Assembly: GCF_947492715.1 (NCBI RefSeq)
Contig: NZ_CANLNS010000001.1
Coordinates: 744,001 to 808,000, forward strand
Reading direction: 5' to 3'
DNA from: an uncultured Psychroserpens sp.
Lineage (GTDB): Bacteria > Bacteroidota > Bacteroidia > Flavobacteriales > Flavobacteriaceae
Length of the DNA stretch: 64,000 nucleotides
Below, in pieces: positions 36,759 through 46,006 of the stretch. Positions within the stretch are counted from its first letter, which is position 1. Each line of letters starts with the position of its first letter. Made by a program: the position numbers and the translations under genes. Under the pieces are notes generated by a model, which saw only the letters and a program-made list of their open reading frames with translations, did no database searches and was not told where the DNA came from.

Positions 36759-39009
36759 ATAAATGATGGTTTGAATTGTTTAGTTTTCGTTCATTAAAAA
36801 ATGACACAATAACCTGATTGGTGCAGTACTGCGAATTTTGTTTTACTGGACTTCCGCTGGCAAGCAAGAACTCTTTTAGCTGAAACATGCTCCTTTTGCG
36901 TACTAGGTTTAATAGCATTTTAACAGAGGTTAAGTTGTCCATATTCACTAAAAGCTGATTATCTCCATCTACTAATAAGACGTATTTAGGTATGTTTAAT
37001 TTATCTCTTAACAAGCTAATCGCCTCATTTAACTTAGTATCATCATGCTCGCTTTTAAGTAATGTATCTATTCTATTTTTTTTAATATACCATGTTGCTT
37101 CGTGTAGAATAAGGTTATTGTATTCTACTCTGGGTAGAAACTCATAGTTATCACTTAATGGTCCATAATCAAACCATATTTCGCTTCTGGTATGTTGGGT
37201 TTGCAGATCACATAAAAAATGATAAATAGGTAATGAATTATGACTGTAATTATGAGCATTAGATAAACGAGGTATGACTTCCTTATCATGTGTTTTAGAT
37301 CGCAATACAATCTCGGTGTTATTTTTTATAGAAATCATTAAATCGTCTATAGGTAGTTGGTAGTGTTCAGGTTTAAGAGATTTAGCCAAATAGGGGATTT
37401 CATATGCTCTTAGATTTGGACGCATCAAAATATTACCTACTCTAGATTCTGGTAAATGAACAATCTCAGCGATGATTTTGTTTGAATTCATCTGAGATTC
37501 AATATCTGAAATTTCCTGTACGAGCCTTTCTATTTCTTTATCTCCATGACAAAATCTTCCTAAGAGATTAGCAGCACTGGAGCTTCCAGATCCTTCAAAC
37601 TTAATTTTCTGTTTTCCTTCAATCTCAAAAATTTCAATCATACAGGAAAATGTATCCTGTAAATCATTCCAATTTTCATCTACATTTTCAAAATCATGTT
37701 TTGATATTGAAATGGTAGTTTCATTATTTTGAAAAGCGCTAATTAACTTTTTTTGAAGAAAGTCATGTACAGAAGACCATTTAATATCTCTTACATTATG
37801 CTTAGGTTTTTTTGATTCTAGAACGAGATTATCAACCAATGGATTTATATCGCCATGACCGTGATTTTGCTTATATCCTAATCCAATTTCTGGATCTAGC
37901 GCTTGGGACAACGGCACTTCATTTTCTTCAAATCGTTCGTAAAAAGCATCTCGAAACTTTGTTAATGCTGAGTTTTTTCTTTTAACATTGATTTTATTTA
38001 AAAATCGTAATCCATTAAGAAGGTCTTTAATAATATTTTTATTAAGCGTATTCGTTTTTTGACCAATAATCATATCGGTTTGAAACATGAATTTTGGGTT
38101 AATTTCTGTTTCAAAATCTTTGAGTAACGCAATAATGTCTTGATATGTTTTGGTGTTATTTCCTATGGTAGTGTCTATGACTTTAAGTTGGTCTTTGATA
38201 GTGTAAAGCTTTTGTGTAATACTTTCAACATTTTCTAGTTTATTGAGTACTGAAAACATTTGGTCTAAAAACTCTGGACCTGAAACCGAGGGTTCAAATT
38301 CACTAACAAGTAATTGGCTCGATACAAGCTGTTCTACATAACCGTATGCTTCTTCTTCCGTTACCTCATCACTCACTAGTTCTTTTACCAAATCCTTCAA
38401 CTGCGCTCCTGTTTTTGCACGCACTAAAACCTGTTCCAAATAACTCGTATGATCTACGGAAATAATATAATGATACCGTTTCCCTTTAATATACTTATAT
38501 TCAATATAGCGCAGTTGATTTGCTATTTTGTAAATGCTAGTGTTTGGGAAAAACAAAAGCTGTTTTTTTATATGTTCAATTTTAGTCAAATCTTGAGATA
38601 ATGCAACTAAATAGTTCATATCTAATCTGGTATGACGCTTATAATCTTCACATGCATCAAGATTTATTTTGGTGTTATCTTCAAATTGCCCAACCGAACA
38701 TCCAGCAAATAAACCAAAGGGTGTACATCTTGAAGACATTCGAGAGACATATTTTAATAATGACCATTTGAGTTTATCGATATCTTTTTTATTCTCAATG
38801 TCACCATTAACCCATCTATCAATAGCCTTAGACAAGGCTGGCGATGCTAGGAAGACAGCTTCTTTTATGCGAGAATCAGAACATATTGACCTAAACTGTT
38901 CATCTGAAACATATTGATTTTTAGTTATTTGTTTATAAAAATCAAAAGTTAACAGTGGACTTCTTAGTACATAACTCGAAAAACTTCTATACGGAATGCG
39001 GTTACCCAT
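36751..39009 (-). CDS. Lantibiotic dehydratase, glutamylation part (LanB N-terminal)
   Basis: 752 aa. Conserved LanB features are 'RSPLLTFDFYK' at the N-terminus, 'VSRMSSRCTPFGLFAGCSVG' near residue 100, 'HTRLDMNYLVAL', and 'SNAHNYSHNSLPIYHFLCDLQTQ' near residue 600. LanB transfers glutamate from glutamyl-tRNA to Ser/Thr of the precursor. The protein stops before the elimination domain, which is the next gene. Nine bases separate it from the intact LanC gene upstream. Confidence 0.9.
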   Translation of the reverse strand: MGNRIPYRSFSSYVLRSPLLTFDFYKQITKNQYVSDEQFRSICSDSRIKEAVFLASPALSKAIDRWVNGDIENKKDIDKLKWSLLKYVSRMSSRCTPFGLFAGCSVGQFEDNTKINLDACEDYKRHTRLDMNYLVALSQDLTKIEHIKKQLLFFPNTSIYKIANQLRYIEYKYIKGKRYHYIISVDHTSYLEQVLVRAKTGAQLKDLVKELVSDEVTEEEAYGYVEQLVSSQLLVSEFEPSVSGPEFLDQMFSVLNKLENVESITQKLYTIKDQLKVIDTTIGNNTKTYQDIIALLKDFETEINPKFMFQTDMIIGQKTNTLNKNIIKDLLNGLRFLNKINVKRKNSALTKFRDAFYERFEENEVPLSQALDPEIGLGYKQNHGHGDINPLVDNLVLESKKPKHNVRDIKWSSVHDFLQKKLISAFQNNETTISISKHDFENVDENWNDLQDTFSCMIEIFEIEGKQKIKFEGSGSSSAANLLGRFCHGDKEIERLVQEISDIESQMNSNKIIAEIVHLPESRVGNILMRPNLRAYEIPYLAKSLKPEHYQLPIDDLMISIKNNTEIVLRSKTHDKEVIPRLSNAHNYSHNSLPIYHFLCDLQTQHTRSEIWFDYGPLSDNYEFLPRVEYNNLILHEATWYIKKNRIDTLLKSEHDDTKLNEAISLLRDKLNIPKYVLLVDGDNQLLVNMDNLTSVKMLLNLVRKRSMFQLKEFLLASGSPVKQNSQYCTNQVIVSFFNERKLNNSNHHLYA

Positions 39010-39018
39010 AATTATAGA

Positions 39019-40230
39019 CTAGTTTATTATTAAACATTCATCCCAATGCGTATCGAAATCACTTAAATAACTAATCATTGCCAATCCAATGCCAGTTATT
39101 CCAGTGAGTAAAGAGGCATCATTAGACCAGGTTTCATTATCTGGATTCCACATTTTATAACCAGCAAAACCATCATCAAAACGTGCCATTTCTATGCCTT
39201 CATTAATCCAAAACTCCATGGCATCTTTAAAAACAGCATCGTTAGTTTCCCTGTAAAGTCTATTATAAATTAATGCATTACCAAAGGCTCCATGACATAA
39301 TCCTGCATCTTCAACTAGAGTACTTTTAGTTGTTCTTCTAGTGCTTGTATGCTTTAAGATTTCTAAAGCCTCCTCTTTTAAATTATGATCTCCTAAAGTC
39401 TTTGATGCTTTGAATAAGGCAACACCTATCCCCAAATCGCCATAACACCAAGCTATCCTACTTTTTCCTTGTGGTTTATCATCTAATGTTACCCAATTAG
39501 GAAACAAGCAATAGGCTTCTTTTTCGGTGCTTTTAAAGCTCTTTATATAGTTTATAGCACCAGTTAAAAGTGGCTCGGTTTTAGCTTTAAATTCGGCTTT
39601 TTCATGAAGTTTGGAAAGCATAAATACAATGCTAGATATACCATGTGATAAGCAAAGGTTATAGCCCTTTTCTACAGGCTGAAATGTTAATGTTGATAAC
39701 CACTTTAAACCATTTCCTTCTTTTCGTGAGTGGTCTTCTAAAAATGAGATAAACTCTAATAAAATTAGTCTATACTTTTCTTTGAGTTCAACAGAGTTTG
39801 TATTCTGATAACGATACAAAAAGTAATAGGCTTGCCCTATAGCTCCATGCAGAAAATCATAATTTTCTTGTTTAAAATTAGCATTTAAAACTGTGTATAA
39901 ATAATCGTCCAAATCTTTAAGTAAGTCATCACTGCTTACTTCAATAAATTCGTTCAGCTCCAAAAAATCTAAAGTCCATCCAAACCCTGCAATACCATTA
40001 GAATAAAGCGGTGAATTATAACCTTGGTTTATTTTTTCGACACAATGACCTAGTATCTGCGTCCCTAAATCGGCATGGTTTTCAACATCCAAATATTTCG
40101 AATAATAGAATTGAAATAATACCATACCTGATAGACCAGACGCCAATCCTATGTGTTGCTCATTAATATATTCTTTCTTAATTATTTTGCTAATCTCTGC
40201 CAGTTTGGCTTCTAAGAGATGTGTATTCAT
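39019..40230 (-). CDS. LanC-type lanthionine cyclase, intact zinc site
   Basis: 403 aa with the LanC alpha/alpha barrel repeats ('GLASGLSGMVLFQFYY', 'HGAIGQAYYFLYRY', 'LSHGISSIVFMLSK'). All three zinc ligands are present: Cys262 in 'WCYGDLGIG' and Cys312-His313 in 'LCHGAFGNAL'. LanC adds precursor Cys thiols to dehydrated residues to form (methyl)lanthionine rings. The gene lies directly upstream of lanB, and is the likely working cyclase of the cluster. Confidence 0.93.
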   Translation of the reverse strand: MNTHLLEAKLAEISKIIKKEYINEQHIGLASGLSGMVLFQFYYSKYLDVENHADLGTQILGHCVEKINQGYNSPLYSNGIAGFGWTLDFLELNEFIEVSSDDLLKDLDDYLYTVLNANFKQENYDFLHGAIGQAYYFLYRYQNTNSVELKEKYRLILLEFISFLEDHSRKEGNGLKWLSTLTFQPVEKGYNLCLSHGISSIVFMLSKLHEKAEFKAKTEPLLTGAINYIKSFKSTEKEAYCLFPNWVTLDDKPQGKSRIAWCYGDLGIGVALFKASKTLGDHNLKEEALEILKHTSTRRTTKSTLVEDAGLCHGAFGNALIYNRLYRETNDAVFKDAMEFWINEGIEMARFDDGFAGYKMWNPDNETWSNDASLLTGITGIGLAMISYLSDFDTHWDECLIIN

Positions 40231-40240
40231 AAGTTTAATT

Positions 40241-40408
40241 TTATCTGAAATAATAATCCATTACCATATAAAGTATTGGTTCGCCATCTATTTTAAGAAG
40301 TAACAAAGCATATAGAATTAGCACAATAACTAAGGACAAAATAATAAGCCCGTATTTTACAACAGCGAATCTATTTTTATCTAATTCTTTTTCTAAATTA
40401 TTTTCCAT
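40241..40408 (-). CDS. 55-aa single-span membrane protein
   Basis: ATG at 40408, one base after the stop codon of the ABC exporter; stop at 40241. Charged N-terminus (MENNLEKELDKNRF), then about 23 hydrophobic residues from 'VVKYGLIILSLVIVLILYAL', then a short polar tail. The close spacing implies co-translation with the exporter, and there is no HlyD-type adaptor in the cluster, so it may be an exporter accessory or an immunity peptide. I do not recognise the family. Confidence 0.7.
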   Translation of the reverse strand: MENNLEKELDKNRFAVVKYGLIILSLVIVLILYALLLLKIDGEPILYMVMDYYFR

Positions 40409-40409
40409 A

Positions 40410-42614
40410 TTATGATCCTAATTCTAATTGATTCTTGACAAGATTATAATAGTTTGATTTATTGTTAACCAAATCTGTATGTGATCCTAACTCTACAATT
40501 TCCCCTCCTTTTAATACAACAATTTGATCTGCGTTTTTAACAGTACTTAATCTATGCGCAATGATGACCACTGTTTTATCTTTAAAAAATGCCTGCAAAT
40601 TATTATGTATGATTTTTTCGTTTTCGGCATCTAAGGCACTAGTCGCTTCATCAAAAAAGATATAGTGTGGGTTTTTATAAACAGACCTTGCAATAAGTAT
40701 TCTTTGCTTTTGTCCGCCAGAAATACCATTTCCAGAAGCACCAATTTTAGTTTTTAATTTTTGAGGTAATCCTGAAATAAACTCTTCAATATTGGCTGTT
40801 TTAATTGCAAATCGCATTCTCTCCTGATCTATCTCTTCATCTCCAGTAGCGATATTTCTTTCAATAGTACCAGCAAATATGTATCCTTCTTGCATCACTA
40901 CGCCACAATTCTCTCTCCAGTTTTTTGGTGATATATTTAATAAGTTATGTTGATTTACAAAAATGCTTCCATGTATTGGGTCATAAAATTTTAGCAGAAT
41001 TTTCATTAGTGTGGTTTTTCCGCTACCACTAGCTCCAACAATAGCTGTGGTTTTTCCTTCAGGAATAAATAGGTTAATGTCTTTTAAAACAAAAGGCGAT
41101 TTGGGGCCTTCATATTGATAATCAAGATCATTTAATCGTATACCTTTTTCAACACCATTTTGATAATACAGATCCTTTTCACTTAGTATTATTTGTCCTT
41201 CTTTTTCCTCCTCTTCTTGATCTTGAACTTCACTTAAACGTTCCATGCTGAGCCTAGCATCTTGAAGCGATCTAAAAAAGCTAATTAATTGGTTTACCGG
41301 AGAGTTCATTTGACCAATAATATATGCTATGGCTAGCATTGATCCTAAAGTGATATTTCCAAAAATCACCTCTCTAGCTGCAATAAAAGTGACCAAAATG
41401 TTTTTAAGTTGATTAATAAAATTAAACCCCATTAATTGAAACTGATCTAATTTTAAAGCTCTAAGGTTAACGCCAAAAAGTTTCACTTGGATTGTCTCCC
41501 ATTCTTTTCTTTTAAAGTCTTCGAAATTATTCAGTTTAATCTCCTGAATTCCATTAATCATTTCATATATAGATTCTTGGTTTTCACCTCTTCGTTGGAA
41601 ACGATAATAATCTAAAATCCTTCTTTTTTTCAAAAAATATACAGACCATAATACTGCAACTAAGGTTAGAATGGAATACGCAACCACAATTTTGTAGTCA
41701 TAATACAACAGGACAAAAAAGAATATTGAAAAATTAATTATCGAAAATAGTGTCACTAATGACTGCGATGTTAAAAACTCTTCTATTCGTTCATGGTCTT
41801 GAATTCTTTGATTAAAATCACCAATGAGTTTAGAGTCAAAAAAGTTAATAGGGAGTTTTAGTATTTTCTTGAAGAAATCTGAAATAATCGAAATATTAAT
41901 CCTTGTTCCTATATAGAGCATAATCCAATTACGTACAATCTCAATAACAATAGAGCCTAAAAACAAAAACACTTGAGCCAGTAGAATAATAAAGACTATA
42001 CTCAAACTTTTACTCTCAACCCCTTTATCTATTAACGATTGTGTTAGAAAAGGAAAAATTAAGGTAAACAAACTTCCTGCTAAAAGCCCTAGAAATAGCT
42101 GAAAAACCTCTTTCTTATATGGTTTTAAAAATCCAATTAAAAATTTAAAATCTATACGTTTTCTTTTGATGACTTCCATCTCATGAAACGCTTCTGTTGG
42201 ATGCAGAAAGAGTGCTACGCCTTTATTATTTTCGGTAAGCCATCTAGACTTAAAATCTTCTTCATTTAAAGAAATTAAACCATGAGATGGATCTGCAATT
42301 TTATATTTATATTTTCCTGTGAATATATTTTTTTTATGGTCATAGAGTACTACAAAATGATTTTGATTCCAGTGAAGTACGCAAGGAAAGGTACCTTCAA
42401 TATCAAAAGTTTCGAGATCTAGCATACTTGCATGTGTACTAAATCCTATTTTTTCTGCAGCTTCAGAAATACCTCTCAGACTCACGCCATCGCGCTTTAA
42501 ATATGAAATATTCCTGATATAGTCAATAGGATGTTTCTTTCCAAAATAGGCAGATATCATTGCAATACACGCTGGACCGCAATCCATTTGATCATGTTGA
42601 GGAATTAACTTCAT
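40410..42614 (-). CDS. C39-peptidase ABC exporter (lanthipeptide leader-cleaving transporter)
   Basis: 734 aa. Residues 1-140 form a C39 double-glycine peptidase with Cys12 ('QMDCGPAC'), His86 ('NQNHFVVLYDH') and Asp108 ('IADPSHG'). A membrane domain follows (about 155-450), then an ATPase with Walker A 'GASGSGKTT' at 527-535, signature 'SGGQKQR' and Walker B 'YIFFDEATSALDA'. It should cut the precursors after their GG and export the products across the inner membrane. Confidence 0.95.
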   Translation of the reverse strand: MKLIPQHDQMDCGPACIAMISAYFGKKHPIDYIRNISYLKRDGVSLRGISEAAEKIGFSTHASMLDLETFDIEGTFPCVLHWNQNHFVVLYDHKKNIFTGKYKYKIADPSHGLISLNEEDFKSRWLTENNKGVALFLHPTEAFHEMEVIKRKRIDFKFLIGFLKPYKKEVFQLFLGLLAGSLFTLIFPFLTQSLIDKGVESKSLSIVFIILLAQVFLFLGSIVIEIVRNWIMLYIGTRINISIISDFFKKILKLPINFFDSKLIGDFNQRIQDHERIEEFLTSQSLVTLFSIINFSIFFFVLLYYDYKIVVAYSILTLVAVLWSVYFLKKRRILDYYRFQRRGENQESIYEMINGIQEIKLNNFEDFKRKEWETIQVKLFGVNLRALKLDQFQLMGFNFINQLKNILVTFIAAREVIFGNITLGSMLAIAYIIGQMNSPVNQLISFFRSLQDARLSMERLSEVQDQEEEEKEGQIILSEKDLYYQNGVEKGIRLNDLDYQYEGPKSPFVLKDINLFIPEGKTTAIVGASGSGKTTLMKILLKFYDPIHGSIFVNQHNLLNISPKNWRENCGVVMQEGYIFAGTIERNIATGDEEIDQERMRFAIKTANIEEFISGLPQKLKTKIGASGNGISGGQKQRILIARSVYKNPHYIFFDEATSALDAENEKIIHNNLQAFFKDKTVVIIAHRLSTVKNADQIVVLKGGEIVELGSHTDLVNNKSNYYNLVKNQLELGS

Positions 42615-42684
42615 ATATCTTAAACACTTTGTTTTTAAATGGCCTTCATTCTCACTTTAGCAACTACTAAAGTTCAATACCATA

Positions 42685-43653
42685 TTAGTTAACTGTTACT
42701 TCTTTTTGTAGATTAAATTTTTCGCTAATTGCGTTAATATTATCTAGCATTTGTTTTGGATCATCTGTGAGGTCATGAATTATAAATTCGTCAACTCCAT
42801 ACAAATTCTGATATTCCAATAGCATATCGTGTAAAGAATCAATGGTAACAGCAAAAATTTTAAACCCTTCATTTTCTCCTTGACCATAGTGCTGTTTGAG
42901 ATGACTTAATTCTTTTTGAGCTTCAGCGATTGTGTTTTCCATACAAATTGAAATTCCAACATTCACTTTAGGGTATACCTTATGTTTTTCAAAAAAATCT
43001 TGTTTAAATTGCAAGAGTTCTTCTTTTTTATAGTCATCATCTCCTGGGAGCGAATGAAATAACGACCTGGAGTAATTTAATCCATACTTAATCGCTGTTT
43101 CAACATTTCTATATGAGGTTGATAGGTACCACATTTCAGGAGGTTTTCCTCCAAATGGTGGAATAACAATTTCGTTTTCCTGGAGATTTTTCTTTTCATT
43201 ATAGAAGAGATCATAAATGAGCTTTAGCTTATCATCAAAATCTTCTCTAAAGCCTTGTCTACTTTTTAAATCTCTATCCATCTTAACCACATCCTTGGTT
43301 TCTACAAGTCCGCTTCCTTTAGCCAAGCCTAAGTCAATCCTGTCGTAAAACATATTATTCATTAACTTATAATTTGTTGCCACTGGATAAGCATCATGAA
43401 TTAAAATTGTAGAACCTGCAGAGCCTACTTTTATATCATCAGTCATTCCTGCTATAATACCTATTAATAGATCCGGGTTTGTAAACGCTGTTGTGGTTAG
43501 TGGACCGTGGTGTTCTCCTAACCAAAACCTTGAAAACCCTAGTCTATCTGCTTCAACGGCATACTCAATAATTTCTTCAATTGTGGCCATACTATTTTTA
43601 TCAATTCTATAGCCATATTCTAATAGTCCTATTTTAATCTCTTCGTTTATCAT
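42685..43653 (-). CDS. Luciferase-like (LLM) flavin-dependent oxidoreductase 1
   Basis: 322 aa. 'IKIGLLEYGYRIDKNSMATIEEIIEYAVEADRLGFSRFWLGEHHG' and 'RIDLGLAKGSGLVET' are characteristic of the MsnO8-like LLM group. The fold binds a flavin and does monooxygenation or reduction. It is a paralog of the next gene upstream, and their reading frames overlap by four bases. In a lanthipeptide cluster such enzymes are candidates for tailoring: LLM-type reductases acting on dehydro-residues are known in some lanthipeptide pathways, but the reaction here cannot be read from sequence. Confidence 0.85.
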   Translation of the reverse strand: MINEEIKIGLLEYGYRIDKNSMATIEEIIEYAVEADRLGFSRFWLGEHHGPLTTTAFTNPDLLIGIIAGMTDDIKVGSAGSTILIHDAYPVATNYKLMNNMFYDRIDLGLAKGSGLVETKDVVKMDRDLKSRQGFREDFDDKLKLIYDLFYNEKKNLQENEIVIPPFGGKPPEMWYLSTSYRNVETAIKYGLNYSRSLFHSLPGDDDYKKEELLQFKQDFFEKHKVYPKVNVGISICMENTIAEAQKELSHLKQHYGQGENEGFKIFAVTIDSLHDMLLEYQNLYGVDEFIIHDLTDDPKQMLDNINAISEKFNLQKEVTVN

Positions 43654-44597
43654 GCTAAAGCCAATAAATTAAATTTTTCACTTATGAGTTCTGCATTTTT
43701 AATCTTGGCATCATTTGTTACTGCAAAATCATATATAATAAATTCATCAACCCCGAAGTCTACCTGGTAAGACAATAACATCTCGTGCATAAGATCTATA
43801 GTGGTTGGAATAATCCTAAACGCCTCTCGTGAATTTGCCTTTGTTTCAGCAACAAAATCATCTACTTTTTTTGTGGCTTCTTCAATAGTATTTCCTATAT
43901 ATACTGCTAAAGCTAGAGCAACTTCTGGGTATTGACCATGCTTTTCAAAATACAATGACTTACATTCTAAAAGCTCATCTTTGCTGAACTTTATTTCTCT
44001 TCCAGTACCATGAAATATGGACCTACAGAAATTTAACTTATGCTCTATCACAGTATCGAAACTGCGATAAGATCCTGATAAGTACCATAAATCCGGAGTA
44101 GAACCGCCAAGAGGTGGGATGAGGAGTTTATGTTCTTTTAAATTCTTTTCTTCGTTATTAAATAGGTCTACAATACTTTTTAGGTTATCATCAAAAATTT
44201 TAAAACTCGTATCGACGTTTAGGTTTTCGTTAGCTAGTTTCATAATAAGTTTACTATCTGGAATACCTTTAGACAGACCCAAATCTATCCTATCGGTATA
44301 AAGGTTGTTGAGCATTTTAAAATTTGTGGCCGTAGAATATGGTGAGTACAGACTAATAGACGTTCCTGCTGTTCCTACTTTAATTCTTTCGGTCATACCT
44401 GCTAATATGGTAAGTAAGATTTCTCCATTAGAAAATGGATGATTAGGATAAGTATAATGGTGTTCGGCTAACCAAAATCTTGAAAATCCTCTATTTTCAA
44501 CTTCAATGGCATAGTTTATTATTTGTTCGATAATACTTAAACTATCTGTTTTCTCTCTATATCCAAGTTCTATAATTCCTAATTTAATTTGTCCCAT
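43650..44597 (-). CDS. Luciferase-like (LLM) flavin-dependent oxidoreductase 2
   Basis: 315 aa. 'IKLGIIELGYREKTDSLSIIEQIINYAIEVENRGFSRFWLAEHHYTYPNHPFSNGEILLTILAGMTERIKVG' aligns closely with its downstream partner over the whole length, so the pair arose by duplication. The two may work as a heterodimer, as luciferase alpha/beta does, or on different substrates (inference). Same operon as the LanC-like gene, which ends 66 bases upstream. Confidence 0.85.
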   Translation of the reverse strand: MGQIKLGIIELGYREKTDSLSIIEQIINYAIEVENRGFSRFWLAEHHYTYPNHPFSNGEILLTILAGMTERIKVGTAGTSISLYSPYSTATNFKMLNNLYTDRIDLGLSKGIPDSKLIMKLANENLNVDTSFKIFDDNLKSIVDLFNNEEKNLKEHKLLIPPLGGSTPDLWYLSGSYRSFDTVIEHKLNFCRSIFHGTGREIKFSKDELLECKSLYFEKHGQYPEVALALAVYIGNTIEEATKKVDDFVAETKANSREAFRIIPTTIDLMHEMLLSYQVDFGVDEFIIYDFAVTNDAKIKNAELISEKFNLLALA

Positions 44598-44662
44598 ATT
44601 GTGTGTCTTATTACGTATTAATAGTTGATATGTTAAGTGTTAACTCAAGGCTTTTGATGTGT

Positions 44663-45835
44663 TTAATAAAAGTTTAGAAAACGTAAATAGTCGTGTCCTA
44701 GGTCTTTTTGTTGCGACATTAGCATGATACCTATACCGCAAATGCCTTCGGAAAACGACAAGTGCGTATAATCATGTTGCGCATTATAATTAGAAAGGTA
44801 ACCTGCCCATTCTGATTTTTTATTGTCTTTATTTAAAGTGCTGAATCCCCAATAATTTACAGCCTCATCTAACGTTGGGTTTTTAAGTTTTGCATTTGTC
44901 TTACTAAACAATGCGTGTAGACCTGACGAACCATAAAATAGGCTACCGTCTTTGGTATACTTCTCTTCATCATCTCTAAATTTTGCTGCGTTTTCTAAAA
45001 TCTCGTTTCCAATGGACAGAAGGTCGTCATTTTGCAAAATTAGTCCTGCATTATAAAATGTATACCCTATCCCAATATCTCCATATGCTAAATCTTGATA
45101 ATTTAATTTCTCTCGTTCATTGGCTTCAAGTCTAAACCAATTAATTCCTTTTTTTTCATTGAATTCATACAGAAAATTAAGCCCTTTTAATAGTATTGTT
45201 TTGAGGTTTTTATATGGCACTTGTTTTGAATAGGCCAATAACAAAAAGTTGATGATGCCAGCTACGCCATGTGTAACTCCAAGTTCAACTTCTGGTTCTT
45301 CAGGGTTTTTAATAACAGACTCCCAGTACGCAAAATTATCAACTGTTATGGCTTGTTTTTCGATGGATGATATGAGCTCTAAAAGTATTGGGTTGGTATC
45401 TATAAACTCAGACCTATTTAAAAAGTAATATCCTGCTTTTACAGCGCCCAACATTGGGTCTAGATTGTTTTTATTGACTTCTTCTAATAAAAAATCTTTT
45501 ATAATCTCATCTGAGTCTACCAGAAGGCTATTAATATCATCATTATCAACAATACCTTGTTGAAATAAAAAGAACAAATAGTCTCCAAGATCAATAATGT
45601 TAGAAATAATGTTAGTTCCTTTATAATGACTTCCAATACCTTCAATACTTTTTTCCAAATACGATATCACGTCATTTAAGTAGGTATCATCGTTGGTGTA
45701 CAAAAAGTAATAATAGTGATACAGGGAAAGGCCTAATAGACCATCTGTAATTCCCATATTAATGAACTTAGATTCATTATTAATGAGCGTGTCTCTTATT
45801 ACATGTGGTTTTATGTTAATATGCTTTGTTATCAC
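44663..45835 (-). CDS. LanC-like protein without zinc ligands
   Basis: 390 aa from GTG at 45835, which overlaps the last 20 bases of precursor E; the first ATG (Met27 equivalent) would cut off the first helix. LanC barrel repeats are present ('GITDGLLGLSLYHYYYF', 'VTHGVAGIINFLLLAYSK', 'AYGDIGIGYTFYNAG', 'YGSSGLHALF'). The three zinc ligands are not: 'WCYGD' is 'LAYGD' (Ala250) and 'LCHG' is 'LFYG' (Phe300, Tyr301). It cannot bind zinc like LanC, so a chaperone, substrate-presenting or regulatory role is more likely than cyclisation. First gene after the precursors. Confidence 0.85.
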   Translation of the reverse strand: MITKHINIKPHVIRDTLINNESKFINMGITDGLLGLSLYHYYYFLYTNDDTYLNDVISYLEKSIEGIGSHYKGTNIISNIIDLGDYLFFLFQQGIVDNDDINSLLVDSDEIIKDFLLEEVNKNNLDPMLGAVKAGYYFLNRSEFIDTNPILLELISSIEKQAITVDNFAYWESVIKNPEEPEVELGVTHGVAGIINFLLLAYSKQVPYKNLKTILLKGLNFLYEFNEKKGINWFRLEANEREKLNYQDLAYGDIGIGYTFYNAGLILQNDDLLSIGNEILENAAKFRDDEEKYTKDGSLFYGSSGLHALFSKTNAKLKNPTLDEAVNYWGFSTLNKDNKKSEWAGYLSNYNAQHDYTHLSFSEGICGIGIMLMSQQKDLGHDYLRFLNFY

Positions 45836-45995
45836 CTTGATTTTCTTGGGTTTCTGAACAATTAGATCTAGTACGACAAGAATACAATAAGCAAGAACCA
45901 GCTGCTAAATTTTCACCTTCAAGAGCTGATTCTTGTTTTTGAAGATTAGAGATTACCTGTTTATTTAATTCTAATTTTTTGTTTAGACTAATCAC
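45816..45995 (-). CDS. Lanthipeptide precursor E (GTG start, diverged leader)
   Basis: 59 aa from GTG at 45995; upstream in frame comes a stop, so no ATG is available. The leader follows its siblings: 'VISLNKKLELNKQVISNLQ', but ends 'EGENLAAG' where the others have 'KGG', so GG is replaced by GE. The core is 'GSCLLYSCRTRSNCSETQEN' with the shared S-C-x-x-[FHY]-[ST]-C motif and a third Cys. The stop lies inside the LanC-like gene (20-base overlap). Missed by usual gene callers because of its length and GTG start. Confidence 0.75.
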   Translation of the reverse strand: MISLNKKLELNKQVISNLQKQESALEGENLAAGSCLLYSCRTRSNCSETQENQGDNKAY

Positions 45996-46006
45996 TCTTT
46001 TGATTA

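Noticed and set aside
40241-40408. The 55-aa frame as a sixth lanthipeptide precursor
   Set aside because: No leader motif, no GG and no Cys; one membrane span instead.
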